Positions 1-12,654 of a stretch of DNA of 64,000 nt are shown one piece after another. Source of the stretch: Amorphophallus konjac (taxonomy: Eukaryota; Streptophyta; Magnoliopsida; Alismatales; Araceae); assembly GCA_022559845.1 (NCBI GenBank), contig CM040120.1, positions 169,490,334-169,554,333 of the forward strand, written 5' to 3'. The notes under the pieces were generated by a model. That model worked only from the letters and a program-made list of their open reading frames with translations. It was not told the DNA's origin and did not search any database. The position numbers were made by a program, and so were the translations under genes. Each line of letters begins with the position of its first letter. Position 1 is the stretch's first letter.

Positions 1-963
1 CTAATTCCTAATTAGAAGTAAATTAAACTCATTTCTCACTTCTACTAGAGCTGAATAATAGTTTAATTTCTTCCGAACCTTTGATCACGTTGGGTCAAGC
101 AAATCCGTGTGATCCTAGAGGACGCCGGGTTCAAACCACCTTGTCTGGTACCTGTAAGTCTACAATTGCCGCATCGCTATAATCCCTCGCTCCTTCTATG
201 AGTCTGGTTCGATCAAGGGTATGGTTTCTGTCAAACCGCATGATCGTGCCATTCGACCATGACCTCCTTCAAGTGTATGACATCCGTTCTAATCGAACTC
301 GCACGACCTTGGCCAAGGATTTAATGGAGTGTTAGTGTCATGACCCATTAACTATCTGATATAAACCCGACAGTGAGCGATCCTCTCTTGACCATTAATG
401 ATCTTCTTACGTATCCTGAAATGGTTAAAGACTTGGCAATTCATGACTTGTGGTTAAAGTCACTTAGCCAACTCATTAAACCATTCTAGTCCTCGTGTAA
501 GATCTGATCAATGTCTCAGGTCAAAGGATCAACGATACTACTGAGACAATTGGATCTTCAGTTGACATTAGGTATATTCAACCATCTGAAGATCTAATAG
601 CGGATCAGTTTAGTATACATCCTCCAAGGATGTACACCTACACATATGTGTTGGTGCCCCACACCAGTGACCATGAGACTAGTCCCCTTCACATCATGTG
701 TACTGGTTTAATAAGTAATCAAAGTCCTCGAGTGATTACCCTCCAATCAGGAATAGTTTAAGATATGTGTCCATGGAAAGTCAGTCTCATGATCGAGATC
801 CCATCTCGAGTTGACTTTACAACCACATATCTTTGGGACAACGTAGAGTAATATACAATTACTAATTTACGCTCGAATACCACTTTATTAATGATGAACA
901 AGATTGTACAACTATCGGGCCTACCCAACCCTAAATTGGCCTATAGCACACCCAATACTAACA
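1..963. repeat. LTR-like non-coding fragment ending CTAACA
   Basis: No credible coding sequence is seen. The block ends with CTAACA exactly where gag homology of the next element starts, which is how an LTR edge would look. It holds a perfect 7-bp inverted repeat, TACATCC-N5-GGATGTA (616-634), and the palindrome CACATATGTG (641-650). The left end lies outside the window and no partner LTR is seen, so the family is unknown. It could be E's own 5' LTR or an unrelated insertion. Confidence 0.4.
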
Positions 964-1877
964 GATGGAACCCCAGCATGAAGTGCAGGCGCCTGCCAAA
1001 TCTAAAGGATGCTGCCCAGATCTGCAAGCAAAACCTGAAGTGGGAAATCCTCAAGAAGACGATCGGGATTGAAACCAAGTCTTTCGACCGGCTAAACAAT
1101 GTGGTGGCAGAGGTCGAAGCCTTCCTCTCCAGTCACTCCTCTACTCCTACTATTATGAATCAAAAGGCCAAGCTTGTCGATAAGTGGCCAGCGCTCAAGG
1201 AAGTTAAGATGGTTGACATCAAGGCGTTCGAGCAACTAAAAGATAATGATAAGGAGGTTGCTAACCCTCTTCCGGGTAAGCCTACTCAACAACAAGAAGG
1301 CCCTTCTTTGCGAACCAAGATGACGAAGCTTTACTCCTTCCCCAACGATCGAACCTAGGTCCTATTTGAATGGGCCACCAGATACAAGAAGATCACTCTT
1401 CCGAAATCAAGGAGACTGGGAGAAGCTAGAAGAAAAGATGATCCCCGCTTTTGCCTGTATCACCAAATGATCAGGCACCCCATCGAAGACTGCTACATCT
1501 TCGACGATGCTATTGAAAGTCTAATCAGGAAGGGGGAATTACAGATGGGTGAGCACAAAGTGGATCCTCCATGCACTAATGAACTCTCCGATCTGAAGAG
1601 AACTGTCAACACGATCTCTATATACCAGCAATCACCTGAAGAGCTGTCCGAAGCTCATACTGCTGAAGAAAAGGATGAAGAGATATGCCTTGCATCGGTA
1701 AGCATGCATCAAACTGAAGCCGCTACTTCTCATCATGTTAATTGGTCCCCAGAGAACCGGGGGCATCTTCTACCATCTAATGAAGAGGCATACTATTACA
1801 CCCCTCCTCTACGTGAGGGCATAGGGGCAAGAATATCAATTGCTGAGGGACTAAATGCACCCGACAATGATGATTAG
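964..1877 (+). pseudogene. gag: Gypsy gag module 1 of element E (Tat-like)
   Basis: This is a nucleocapsid precursor remnant. One frame runs from the LTR edge to 1877 with a single internal stop (TAG, 1356-1358). It has a gag core around DAAQICKQNLKW and KSFDRLNN. About 110 codons later comes a CCHC-like box, CLYH...HPIEDCY, inside a stretch of the type KDDPRFCLYHQ. That combination is typical of gag in plant Tat-related Gypsy elements. An in-frame ATG at 891 lies in the upstream LTR-like block, so it is probably not the original start. The same frame continues, with more stops, into a second copy of the same kind of module (from about 2400). I infer the family from motif style only. Confidence 0.65.
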
Positions 1878-2847
1878 ATGCCAGCAGTCCCACCCGAAGA
1901 TAAGACGGGAAGCAGTATTCCCAGCTCCTACCAACCGAGTCCTGCTATGCTAGCAGAGCTGTATCAAAAACTTTAAGAAGTTGACGTGTTGAGAAGAGTA
2001 TTAAGCGAGATGGGTTAATACCTATCTATACCCGAGCAGGTTGGGTCATCATTTGAGGCTTTTTAGGGTGGTACTGAGCCATTCGAAACTTCACCATGGC
2101 CAACTACAGCCCAAACAACATATGGTTATACAGGGTGTACTCCCTCTTAGCAGCTACAGCGCATACATTCGGCACGTCCCTTAGATCCCCGAGCGTGTCA
2201 AGGGGCAGCTACCATACCTCAAGCCATTCCATTCATGGCCCCGCTTCCACAACCAGCTGACTTGCACCTCAGTCCGACAGCTCCGGAAGTGGTGAGTTAG
2301 CTAAAGTCGGAGCGTGCAGCAAAAACGAAGCTGGCCGAGGGAGGAATCACTAAGGCAGCGCTATACATGACCGAGTAGAAGGATGACGAGTCTACTTTGG
2401 ACTACATCTGACGATGGAGAAATCTCAGTGCGAGGTGTAAACATCCACCCGACCATAGGGATGCTATAAAAATATGCAAACATAATATGAAGACGGACAC
2501 CCTACTAAGGGTGATTGGCGTTGAAGTCAAGTCCTTCGACCAATTAAACGATCTTGCAACTGATATTGAAGCCCTCCTGGCAAAGCATTGCCCGGCTACT
2601 GTTACCTTGATTCAGGAAAATAAGCCAGTTGGCGAATAGCTGGCGTAGAAAGAAACGCACGCTGCTAATTTTATAGCCTTCGAGCAGTACTGGAAGAAAT
2701 CAAAAGAGGTGGCTGGCCCTTCTGCCATCAAGCCCGCCGAGCAAAAATCCTCACTAAGGGGAAGAATGAAGAAGCCATATTCTTTTCCAAAGGACAAAAC
2801 TCAGACTCTGTTCGAGTGGGACCGTAAGTACGACAAGGTCTCCTTCT
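1878..2847 (+). pseudogene. gag: Gypsy gag module 2 of element E, 5' part
   Basis: Continues in the same frame as module 1 but with at least seven stop codons between about 1970 and 2650. The first 500 bases translate to a proline- and serine-rich linker. From about 2400 the sequence repeats the order of module 1: RRW, then DAIKICKHNMK, then KSFDQLND, then a FEW(D/A) motif. By eye roughly 45% of residues match module 1. The reading frame is cut at 2847 by the insertion of element C and resumes at 33860. The last codons before the break (aag gtc tcc ttc) join in frame to those after it. Confidence 0.6.
2843..2847. other. Target site duplication of element C, left copy
   Basis: CTTCT here and CTTCC at 33855-33859 flank element C. 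One mismatch fits its age. Removing C and one copy rejoins the E gag frame. Confidence 0.75.
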
Positions 2848-3768
2848 TATTGAGGTGCTAGGCACGGATCTAGAGGGGGGTGAATGGATCCCCATTTAAA
2901 AACTATTGCAGAATTGAACTTTTGACTACACTCAAGGTAATCTGATGAGGCAACAGAGCTCTTTTACACAAGAAACTAAATTCTTAAAATAGATATCAAC
3001 CACACGGTGTGCAAGCGGATACCACACTAATCAGCAAGCTGAATAGAATTAAAAATGCAATCTATGTTCAGATTAACACTCAGTATGCTCAGAAAAATGT
3101 AGGCTAACTAGATGCAAATGTAACGATCCTAAGCATACATCTACTGTGAATCAACATAGCAAGCAAACCACAGACAGAGAGAATTTTTTAGATGGTTCGG
3201 TTTGCTACCACAGACATACGTCCATCCCCCACTCAACCTGAGTGAGGCTTCTGCTGACTCACAGCTTGAACCGCTGAGCATCACAACTTGCTTACACCAT
3301 TGAGCAACACAGCTTCCCTCCGTTGAGCATCATAGCTTGATGTCTAGAGGAACAAATCCTCTAAAACGTTGACACACTGCTTGATAAAACTAGAAATGAA
3401 GAAAAAAAGAACAAAAATGAAAACTGAAAGATAGAGCTCTCGCAGGAGCAACTTGGCTTGGATTTGATCCAGAGGCCAACACTGATCCGATCTTCAAGGA
3501 ATTTCTGAACTCTCACGATCTCCTTATCTCTCTGAACTGCTCTCTCTTTTCTTTAAATCTCACACTCACTCACTGGCTCACTTTCTTCTACGGTGGCCTC
3601 TCTCTCTCAGATGGCTACCCTTCTTCCTTTGATAGCACTAATTCGATATTACTCACTGCTGCTCTCACTACTGCCATTCTATTTCTTTCTTTCTTTTCTC
3701 TGGAGCTCACGCTATTCAATTCTGATTTTTCCACGCTTCTACTCTACTCTTTCGGAAGAAGATGTTCC

Positions 3769-3778
3769 CTATTTATAG
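3769..3778 (-). promoter_or_regulatory. Probable TATA box of the C 3' LTR
   Basis: CTATAAATAG on the minus strand, downstream of the U3 motif array in the element's sense. The same site is kept in the other LTR at 11964-11973. Confidence 0.6.
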
Positions 3779-4371
3779 AACAGGGGCGCTAGAGATGGTT
3801 CTTCTCAATATGCCTGAATAGTGTGGACCCTACTTCATTCATGGAGAGCATATGGAGCGAGCACTCCCGCCAAGGGGTTTCTAGAAGAAGCTTTCCACGT
3901 GTTGGAATCTGGACAAAAGTAGGTCCACGTGGCAGATCCTTTCTGGGACTATTCACTTTGGATCAAGCACCTAATCATAAGCTTCCTGGGTCCACGTGCC
4001 TTGGAGGATGAACTAACGAACCCACGTGACCACTAAATTCTTTAATCACTTAGATTAAGTAATCCTGATGATTTTAACTTTAGTTGCTCTGCAACATCCA
4101 CTTGATGCATCGGCCTGTTGGCTTGAAGTGTTGGTTTAAACTTTAAGTAAGAAGCCTTTCTTCTTGCTAAAAGTTGTAAACCAGATGCTTGATCAAATGA
4201 CCAGTTGCTTAGAAAGTTCATGATTTAGTTGTACATGTCAGAATGCATATGAAGATTCATTTAACAATCCAATCTTAATATTACTAAACCTCCTATCATT
4301 CAGAGAATGCAGAATTGATCACATGTTGAACACATAATAAATAATATGAGTGAATGCATGAGGTTCAACAA

Positions 4372-5235
4372 TTGCATCGATGCATAGCAGATATGCATCG
4401 ACCTTAGAGACATAGTTAGTGGATGTGCACAGACCTTATAAGACACAATGTATGAATGTGCACTGACCTTATATATATGAATATGCATTGACTTGTATGT
4501 AGTGACCATCAGATGCACATCGACCTGATAAAACTAAAACCTTACATGTGCATCGACCTAACAATGCAATACATCAATCGTTGCATCAACCTAATAGACT
4601 AGTCATCTTATATGCATCGACCTTAGCTGCACATGCTACCTAACTAGCATCGACCTACCTATGGTATGCACCGACCTTAGCAAATGCGATACACAAGATG
4701 CACCGACCTGATAGCGCATACTGTGCATACCTGCATCGACCTTATAGACTGTAATGCATATGTGCATCGACCTTTCTAACATGAAGATTTCAGGCGGACA
4801 TATGCATTGACCTGATAGCCTAACTGTATGAAGGTGCATCAATCTGTCTACTCAAAACACAAGGGGATGCATCGACCTGACTAGCATGAAGAACATTGAT
4901 GCCCTGACCTGATAGATAGAAAAACTTGAATGTGCATCGACCTGCTTAGCTACGTGAGAGCACATGCATCGACCTGTTATGACCTAGACACTACATGTGC
5001 ATCGACCTTTATATGCAATGGTCTGAATATGCATCGACCTTGATATGCATCCATTCTGCACATGCATCGACCTTCGGAATAGGAATGGAGATATGCACCG
5101 ACCTTGATATGCAATAGTATGAATGTGCATCGACCTTACGAGACAAGTAGAAGGTATATGCATCGACCTTGATATGCAAAAGTATGAATGTGCATCAACC
5201 TTACCTGACAAATAGAAGGTATATGCACTTACCTT
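4372..5235 (-). repeat. Degenerate tandem array of a TGCATCGACCT motif in the C LTR
   Basis: About twenty to twenty-five copies of TGCATCGACCT and one-base variants (TGCACCGACCT, TGCATTGACCT) spaced roughly 30-35 bp apart. The spacers are looser but often contain GATATGCAATAGTATGAA. Open frames across the array on the minus strand (repeating RSMHIH-like peptides) are by-products of the repeat. In the element's sense the motif is AGGTCGATGCA and lies upstream of the TATA box, that is, in U3. Confidence 0.8.
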
Positions 5236-5496
5236 TCAATGCAATTGTTGTCTCGCAATTTAATGTAGCGTTGACTTGTTGTCACTTCTTGAATAGTAGC
5301 ATTGACCTATTATCACTTCTGCTTAACAATAGTGACTCTCTTTTCATGACTTTTTGAGTCATCTTCAGAACCTATTTTGACAGAATGCATACTTTTATGA
5401 TGAGATCATTAATAAATGCATCAAGGTTATATCATCAAGGTTATATATATAATGAGTCATAATAGTTGACATCATCAAAACCACAAGGATACAACA

Positions 5497-5512
5497 ATCT
5501 CCTCCTTTTTCA
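5497..5512 (-). promoter_or_regulatory. Polypurine tract of element C
   Basis: On the minus strand GAAAAAGGAGGAGAT directly precedes the LTR start TGTTGTATCC. It is the expected position for second-strand priming and supports the minus orientation. Confidence 0.65.
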
Positions 5513-8500
5513 TGATGGCAATATTATGAGTCATTGCAATAATTCATCATGATGATCAAGGTATCATTCATGCAGCATAGATTCTGAGTGTGCAAACAAA
5601 TATGACATATGCAAGAGCATGCAACATAGAAAAGCATGCAACATAGTCTCTGTCAGAGCTAAAAATGTAATGATCATGCAGCACAACGTCTCTGACAGAT
5701 TTATTAATGACTCAATCACATATTCTCCCCCATTCACATATTCTAATAACTCACACATTCTCCCTCACACATTTTCCCATGGAAGCACACAGCCTCTGTC
5801 AAAAATAAACATGACTCACATATTCTCCCCCTTAGACAACATCAAAAAGGAAGGAACAGTAAGCTAAACAAGCAAACTATTTTTTAGACAGAGAGGAGGT
5901 ATTGAAGTGAAAGATATATCAGCAAAAACATAGAGATACTCCCACACAAGGATAAGTGAGATGCACTCTCAAGAGTTCTCCCCCTTTTTACAAAAATGAT
6001 GCTGAAAGAATAATCTCCCCCTTTTTACAAATATGCACAAAGATTTCAACTACACTCCCCCTGAACAGATAATCCCCTTTTTTTACAAAGCAGAATGAGA
6101 CGAATGACAATTTATCATCAAACCACATGGATAATCAAGTTTAAACAGATCAAGCTGACTTATAAGGTGCTGATGAAGCAATTCTCCCCCTTAGATTGGA
6201 CAGAGGGATTGGAATGGAAGTAAATCATCAGACATACATATGTAAACATTCACAGGTTCAATAAAAGTATCAACAAAATCACATGAGCAAACATAGATAT
6301 GTTCAAGTAATGATGGATTGCATCAAGAACAGTGAGTAGAATCTGATATTGAATTGAATGTGTATAAGACATGAACTTTCTGAAGAAAGAATTTCAGCAG
6401 AAACTGGAAACTGATCACAAGGATTCCAAATGTGCTTCAACAAAAAATTGGGCAATTTAATAAGATTTTCAATGAGATACCAATTTCATAAATCTAAGAG
6501 TAAAAATGCTTCAGAGTCTTCCATTATAAGGGCTTATGAATCTTTATTGAACATCATTGTTTAAATATGATGTATACACAGTTTGTCAATAAAGTTCTAT
6601 ACTCAGATCTAAAATGAAATTTTAATAAGAATGAACCAAGCCCTCATATTTACAGTCTTGTTTAACCTTCCTTCATTTTACTTACTCAAAGTTCAATGAC
6701 CCCTTTAGGAATTACCAGAAGTAGTATTGAGGTTAAACAAACATGAAACTATTTTGATTTTGTCTAGGGTTGCAGCAATTTATCTTTTGCAACAATTTTC
6801 AAATATTTCATTTGTTCAAAAGTAATTTTCATGCTAAGAGTTTTAGGAGCAATCTAGTTAGTACACACTTTGTAACTAGAGGATATACGTTGTTTAGACT
6901 CCAATATCCCTAAACACTTAGTGTGACTAACAGTCATGCCTCATATTGAACAGAGATAACTAGGACATTTCATGACATAGGTTAACTCCATTTCTCAGAT
7001 GAAGAACCCAGTTTCTCGGTGCAGCCTAGTCATTGCTCTGCCATGAACTTTCAAAGATTTTTCATTAGAGATAACCGTGGTACTTCATGACACAGTCCTT
7101 TGGACATGGTTTCTCTGTAACCAAAGTCATTGCTCTGACATAATATACCCTTAGACATTTTTCAGGAGATTTAGATGTTTAAAGGCAATACTTACTACAT
7201 GTATCTCAACCAAAGAAAGTCATGATTTCAAGGTTTTCAGAATTCAGAAGATTTTACATGAAATAACATGAAGCAGTCGGTTAAGATTTATTAAAAGAAT
7301 GACTCATATATTTTTGAGTTTTTCACATCCAAACTCATGGAATACATTAAACTTATACCACTTGTATCCTTTTAGACATTCATAATTCCGTATAATAGAA
7401 TACTCCTTATTGACAAAGTTTCCAGATTCATGATCAAGGTACACAGATTGAAATATTCCCAAATTATAGATTCATCAAGGCAGTTTTATGAGCAGCCAGA
7501 TTACCAATAGCAACAGGAACAATCACCAGGTGTGAGTAAAGTTTTCAGATATGCAACAGAGATGCCCAAGAGTGCTTCAGTCAGATATGAATTCAAAGGA
7601 TAGAAACCTAATCATGTATCCAATATATCAATGATATAGTATTGAAAATCAAGTAAGTAAAGAAAATGGCAATCTATTCTTGAGGTGCAATACAGAGATT
7701 CGGACTGAATATATAGGCATTAGTTGACTGAAAAGACAGTGAAAGAATTTGAGACAGATAAGCAGATATTCAGCCAACAAATGCTCCCCCTAACTAAATG
7801 CACTCAATCACTCTTTTTGGTATTTTCAATATGAATGATATGCAATCAATTCTTAAATCAGTACATGTATGATAACAAATGCACATGGATAAACTATAAA
7901 ATGCAGGAACTCCCTTTTTATGAAAACCACTTCAGATGTCACTTATGACATGAAGACCTTTGTAGGGAGTTGATCGATACCAATAAGCACATATGCATAT
8001 GAATGACACAAAATTACCCTGATTGACTCCCCCTTGTCTATATGCATTGTATGACTTCTTTGAATACAGTAAACATAATGAACAATGTGTAGGGAGTTTA
8101 ATGAATTATGCTCATGAAAGTCTAGACTGCTCTATGTGCAAATTTGACCTATGGTACTAGGCAGAGGACTTGGTCTAAAGACCATCTCACACATAGTAAG
8201 AACTTACAGACAAATCACATCTGCCGTTCAGTAACTTACCATTTGATGTACCATATTGGTCATGCAAGACAATGCAGTGTAAATGCAGTCCTATATGTAT
8301 CTAAATTTTAATGACAGCTTATCAAGCATATGCAGATGAAGAATCTATGCAACAGATCTTCAGTGAATGTGTAAAGTGTGCATTAAAACATATACAAACA
8401 TTTAAACAATTACAATTGACATATGCAAGCATCAAACATATGCAATTCAAATTCTCAGAGTTTGATATGAAATTCATTCTTTAATCACATATATGCACAG

Positions 8501-8690
8501 ATAACTCAATTGTATGCATTGGGAGACTTATGAAAGATAATGCAAATATCATATGCAAATATAACCATGTATGCATGAGATTCTGACTAACAAGTCAAGC
8601 ATGATATGCAACTTTCTGAATGAGATTATTGAAAACTGACATGATCAAACCTGTAAAGAGCAGAAATGGGGTTTTATCATACTCAGGTGC
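5513..8690 (-). other. Non-coding tail of element C with repeated CTCCCCCTT tracts
   Basis: About 3.2 kb, A+T rich, with no convincing ORF. Around nine short CTCCCCC(T/A) tracts occur near 5728, 5826, 5976, 6015, 6054, 6185, 7786 and 8030. On the minus strand they read as AAGGGGGAG, like polypurine tracts. This is where a complete Copia element would have protease, integrase, reverse transcriptase and RNase H. None is recognisable. Confidence 0.6.
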
Positions 8691-8718
8691 CTTGGAGGTA
8701 ATCCTGCAAAATAGATTC

Positions 8719-10901
8719 TCATTTTGCAGATTTAGGTACCCAAGAATTCTTGGGTCCTGAACTGTCAGTGGCACCTCTAGAGGGTGCTTTACAAATTTTT
8801 TGAGCTTTCAAATCATCAAACAACATTAAAGAGCAATTCAACATGTTATGCCCAAATTGACCACAGTAATAACATGAGTCTGACTTTTTCATAGGTTTCA
8901 GATAAACATGATTTTTCAATTTATGTGAATATCCAATGTTGTTGTGAGAAAGCTTTACACATTTTCTGAGCTTTCAAATCATCAAACAACATTAAAGAGC
9001 AATTCAACATGTTATGCCCAAATTGACCACAATAATAACATGAGTCTGACTTTTTCACAGGTTTCAGATAAACATTATTTTTCAATTTCTGTGAATGTCC
9101 AATGTTGTTATGAGAATTTTTCTTTTTATTTACATGCCAATAATTCTTGATTGTATGGCCATGCTTTCCACAGTGAAAACATGAATGAGAAATTCTTCTA
9201 TCATCATTTAGCCAGCATTCATTTACCCTGTGGCCTGGTGTTCCACACCTAAAGCACACAATGTGCTGGTCATTTACACTAGATTTATTTTTACCAAAAT
9301 CATTTCTATTTGCATGAAGTTAATAAATTTAGAATTAAATTTCTTTCCCTGAGCATGCCAATAGTTAGCAGTAATATGGCCTATCTTACCATAAAAACAT
9401 TGAATCTTCTTTTTCCTGAAAAGCATGATTTTTATGATGAGATTTCTAAGCATTCAAGTCATCAATTTCCATCAATCTACATTCATGCATTTGATGACCA
9501 ACCTTGTGCCAATAATGACAAGTCATTTTCTTTTTGTATGCATGTGTGTGTGTGTGTTCGAGTTATGTTCCACATGCATTGTGCTAGCTTGGGTGTTTCT
9601 TGACTTTTTTTGCATGTTGTCATCCCTTTTTATCTTCTCAGCTTGTTTTTGAATTTTTTGAATATTGGACTGTTTAACTTTTGAGGTGGTGGCTACATTG
9701 GAGGCTTTGACAAAGGATGTCTTCAATTTATTTTCAAAGGATTTTTTATTAACAGGACTGTAGCCCAACCCTTCTTTTCTGAAGTTTATCTTGACTCCTA
9801 GGAACTTATCCAAATTTTCTTTCCCATTAACAAATTTTGACAATGAATTCTTCAAATCTTGAATTTTATTTTCTAAAGAGGTAATGTGTATCTCATAGCT
9901 AGCAATCTCTTGTTCACTATAATTGACACATTTATTCAACACCTTGTTTGTATTTTTATAATTTTCAATTTCTTGTTCCAGATTGCTCAATTTTTTAGAC
10001 TCATCTATACAGATCAATTTTCCTTTCTCCAAGACAACAATCGTTTCTTTCATGGATTCATTTTCTTTTTTAGATTCTTTCTCAAGGGTGATCAGATTAT
10101 CAATATTGTCAGAAATTATATATTTTTCTTTCTCAAGAGACATAAGTCTTTTAGACATGACAATATTCAATACCATCAACTTTTTATTTTGTTCCTTCAA
10201 ATTTTCATTTTCTTTCATTATTTTTTCATTCTGAACAAGATCATTGATTAAGATTTGATCATCACTTAATGACTTTAGTTTGTCTTCCAGTTCAGAAATT
10301 CTATTTACAAATTCTTGATTTTCACTTTTCAGCAAACAGATTTATTTTATATATATATGAACATCAAATAAACAAACATCATAAGCTTGTTTCAGTTTCA
10401 AATAATTTTCACAAGAAGAATTTGAAGTATTTTGATCAATTTTCTTTTTCAACTTTTTATTTTCTTGTATCTATCAGATATTTCTTCATACATACTTAAC
10501 AATTCATCAAATGAAATCTCTTCTGATCCGGAGCTTACCTGAGATGAAGTTTCATTCATTTAATCACTACTGTGATCACTCTGGTTGACCATTAAGCATT
10601 GTTCCTCTTGCTTCCCATGGATGGCAATCACTTTATCTAAGATTTCCTTTCCAGACATGCAACAGCAGATAGAAGGAAATGAGTCAATATCAAATGTTGC
10701 CTTCAAGATATTAAGAATTATGATATTATCACGGTTCTTCGAATTATACTGATTCGACCACTTGGTCTGATCATGAGGTAGTTGATATGGTCCATTAGAG
10801 ACAAGGGTCTATAGACTACAATCAATAGTATTTAAGAAAACACATAGACCGCCTAGCCATTCTTTGAAATTAGTACCATCGAATACAGAAGGATGAGACA
10901 T
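8719..10901 (-). pseudogene. gag: Copia gag of element C: gag core, coiled coil, zinc knuckles
   Basis: Read on the minus strand from an ATG at 10901, the amino part (MSHPSVFDGTNFKEW...) has the FDG-N-F--W signature of plant Copia gag. It is broken by a TAG and by frameshifts. From 10335 to 9523 an open stretch of 270 codons is rich in E, K, L and N with heptad spacing, a long coiled coil that would favour multimerisation. Between about 9560 and 8719 come several CCHC-type boxes: CFRCGTPGHRVNEC, CFHCGKHGHTIKNY (last Cys lost) and two near-identical CYYCGQFGHNMLNC. The end (KNSWVPKSAK) resembles the gag-protease border of SIRE-like elements, but no protease follows. The large coiled-coil gag suggests the Maximus/SIRE lineage; this is inference. 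Confidence 0.7.
8785..9114 (-). repeat. 166-bp direct duplication of a zinc-knuckle segment
   Basis: Two copies (about 8785-8948 and 8949-9114) are over 90% alike by eye and start 166 bp apart (TGAGCTTTCAAATC at 8801 and 8967). Each encodes one CYYCGQFGHNMLNC box. 166 is not a multiple of three, so the duplication itself shifted the frame. Confidence 0.75.
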
Positions 10902-11002
10902 TGAGACAATCAAAACCAATTCAATGCAGTAGACTGAATATAGACAAAAATGCACCTAAAGTAGTAGGATCCTCTATAGATGATTAGATCTGATGAACTA
11001 TA

Positions 11003-11020
11003 GACCGCACTGATACAAAT
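11003..11020 (-). promoter_or_regulatory. Degenerate primer binding site of element C
   Basis: On the minus strand, immediately after the LTR end CAACA, the sequence reads ATTTGTATCAGTGCGG. It resembles the methionine initiator tRNA site TGGTATCAGAGC with about two changes. Confidence 0.5.
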
Positions 11021-11963
11021 TGTTGATGTGCTAGGCATGGATCCAGAGGGGGGGGTGAATGGATCCTCATTTAAAAACTATTGTGGAATTAAAGTTTTGG
11101 CTACACTCAAGGTAATCTGATGAGGCAACGGAGCTCTATTACACCAAAAACTGAACTCTTAAAATAGATATCAACCACTCGGTGTGCAAGCGGATTCCAT
11201 ACTAATTAGCAAGCTGAATGGAATTAAATATGCAATCTCTGTTCAGATTAACACTCAGTATGCTCAGAATAATGTAGGCTAACCAGCTATAAATGTAACG
11301 ACCCTAAGCATACATCTATCGTGAATCGACATAGCAAGCAAACCATAGACAGAGAGAATTTTTTAGATGGTTCGGTCTGCTACCACAGACCTACGTCCAT
11401 CCCCCACTCAACCTGAGTGAGGCTTCTTCTAACTCACAACTTGAACCGCTGAGCATCACAGCTTACTTACACCGCTGAGCAACACAGTTTGCTTCCGCTG
11501 AGCATCACAGCTTGCTACAGCTGAGCGTCACGACTTGCTGTCCAGAGGAACCAATCCTCTGCAATGCTGACACACAGCTTGATAAAACCAGAAATGAAGA
11601 AACAAAGAACGAAAATGAAAACTGAAAGATATAGCTCTCGGAGGAGCAACTTGGCTTGGATCTGATCCAAAGGCCAACACTGATCTGATCTTCATGGAAT
11701 TTCTGAACTCTCACGATCTCCTTCTCTCTCTGAACTGCTCTCTCTTTTCTTTTAATCTCACACTCACTCAGTGGCTCACTTTCTTCTCTGGTGGACTCTC
11801 TCTCTCAGATGGTGACCCTTCTTCCTTTGATAGCACTAATTCGATATTACTCACTGCTGCTCTCACTATTGCCGCTCTATTTCTTTCTTTTTATCTGGAG
11901 CTCACGCTATTGAATTCTGATTTTTACACGCTTCTACTCTACTCTTTCAGAAGAAGATGTTCG

Positions 11964-11973
11964 CTATTTATAG
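11964..11973 (-). promoter_or_regulatory. Probable TATA box of the C 5' LTR
   Basis: CTATAAATAG on the minus strand, matching the site at 3769-3778. This LTR would have driven C, but insertions D and B now separate its U3 array from this box. Confidence 0.6.
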
Positions 11974-12654
11974 AACATGGGAGCCAGAGATGGTTCTTCT
12001 CAATATGCCTGAATAGTGTGGACCCTACTTCATTCTTCGAGAGCGTGTGGAGGGAGCACTCCCACCAAGGGGTTTCTAGAAGAAGCTTTCCACGTGTTGG
12101 AATATGGATAAAAGTAGGTCCACGTGGCAGATCCTTTCTGGGACTATTCGCTTTAGATCAAGCGCCCAATCATAAGCTTTTTGGGTCCACGTGCCTTGGA
12201 GGATGAACTAACGAACCCACGTGACCACTGAATTCTCTAATCACTCAAATTAAGTAATCCTGATGATTTTGACTTTAGTTGCTCTGTAACGTCCACTTGA
12301 TGCATCGACCTATTGGCTTGAAGTGTTGGTTTAAACTTAGAGTTAGAAGGCTTTGTTCTTGCTGAAAGTTGTAAATCAGAAGCTTGATCAAATGACCAGT
12401 TGGTTAGAAAGTTCATGATTTAGTTGTACCTGTTAGAGTGCATATGAAGATTCATTTAACAATTCAATCTTAATATTACTAAAGCTCCTATCATTCAGAG
12501 AATACAGAATTGATCACATGTTGAACACAGAATAAATAATACGAGTGAATGCATGAGATTCAACAATTGCATCGATGCATAGCAGATATGCATCGACCTT
12601 AGAGACATAGTGAGTGGATGTGCACAGACCTTACAAGACATAGTGTATGAATGT

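Larger units (their letters stand above)
2848..5496 (-). repeat. 3' LTR of element C
   Basis: Read on the minus strand it starts TGTTGTATCC at 5496, passes a TTTTGATGATGTC stretch typical of SIRE-like LTR starts, then a motif array (5235-4372), a TATA box (3769-3778), a conserved hairpin (about 3183-3245), and ends at 2848. It matches 11021-12659, 25130-26107 and 33803-33854 along its length. Confidence 0.85.

Noticed and set aside
891..963. ATG at 891 as the gag start of E
   Set aside because: The first 24 codons lie in the LTR-like block; gag similarity to module 2 begins only at about 964.
4636..5211. Minus-strand ORFs with RSMHIH repeats
   Set aside because: Translations of the TGCATCGACCT array; they shift frame from unit to unit and recur as shadows in the other C LTR.
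9886..10251. Plus-strand Phe-rich ORFs that look like membrane proteins
   Set aside because: They are the complement of the lysine-rich coiled coil of C's gag.
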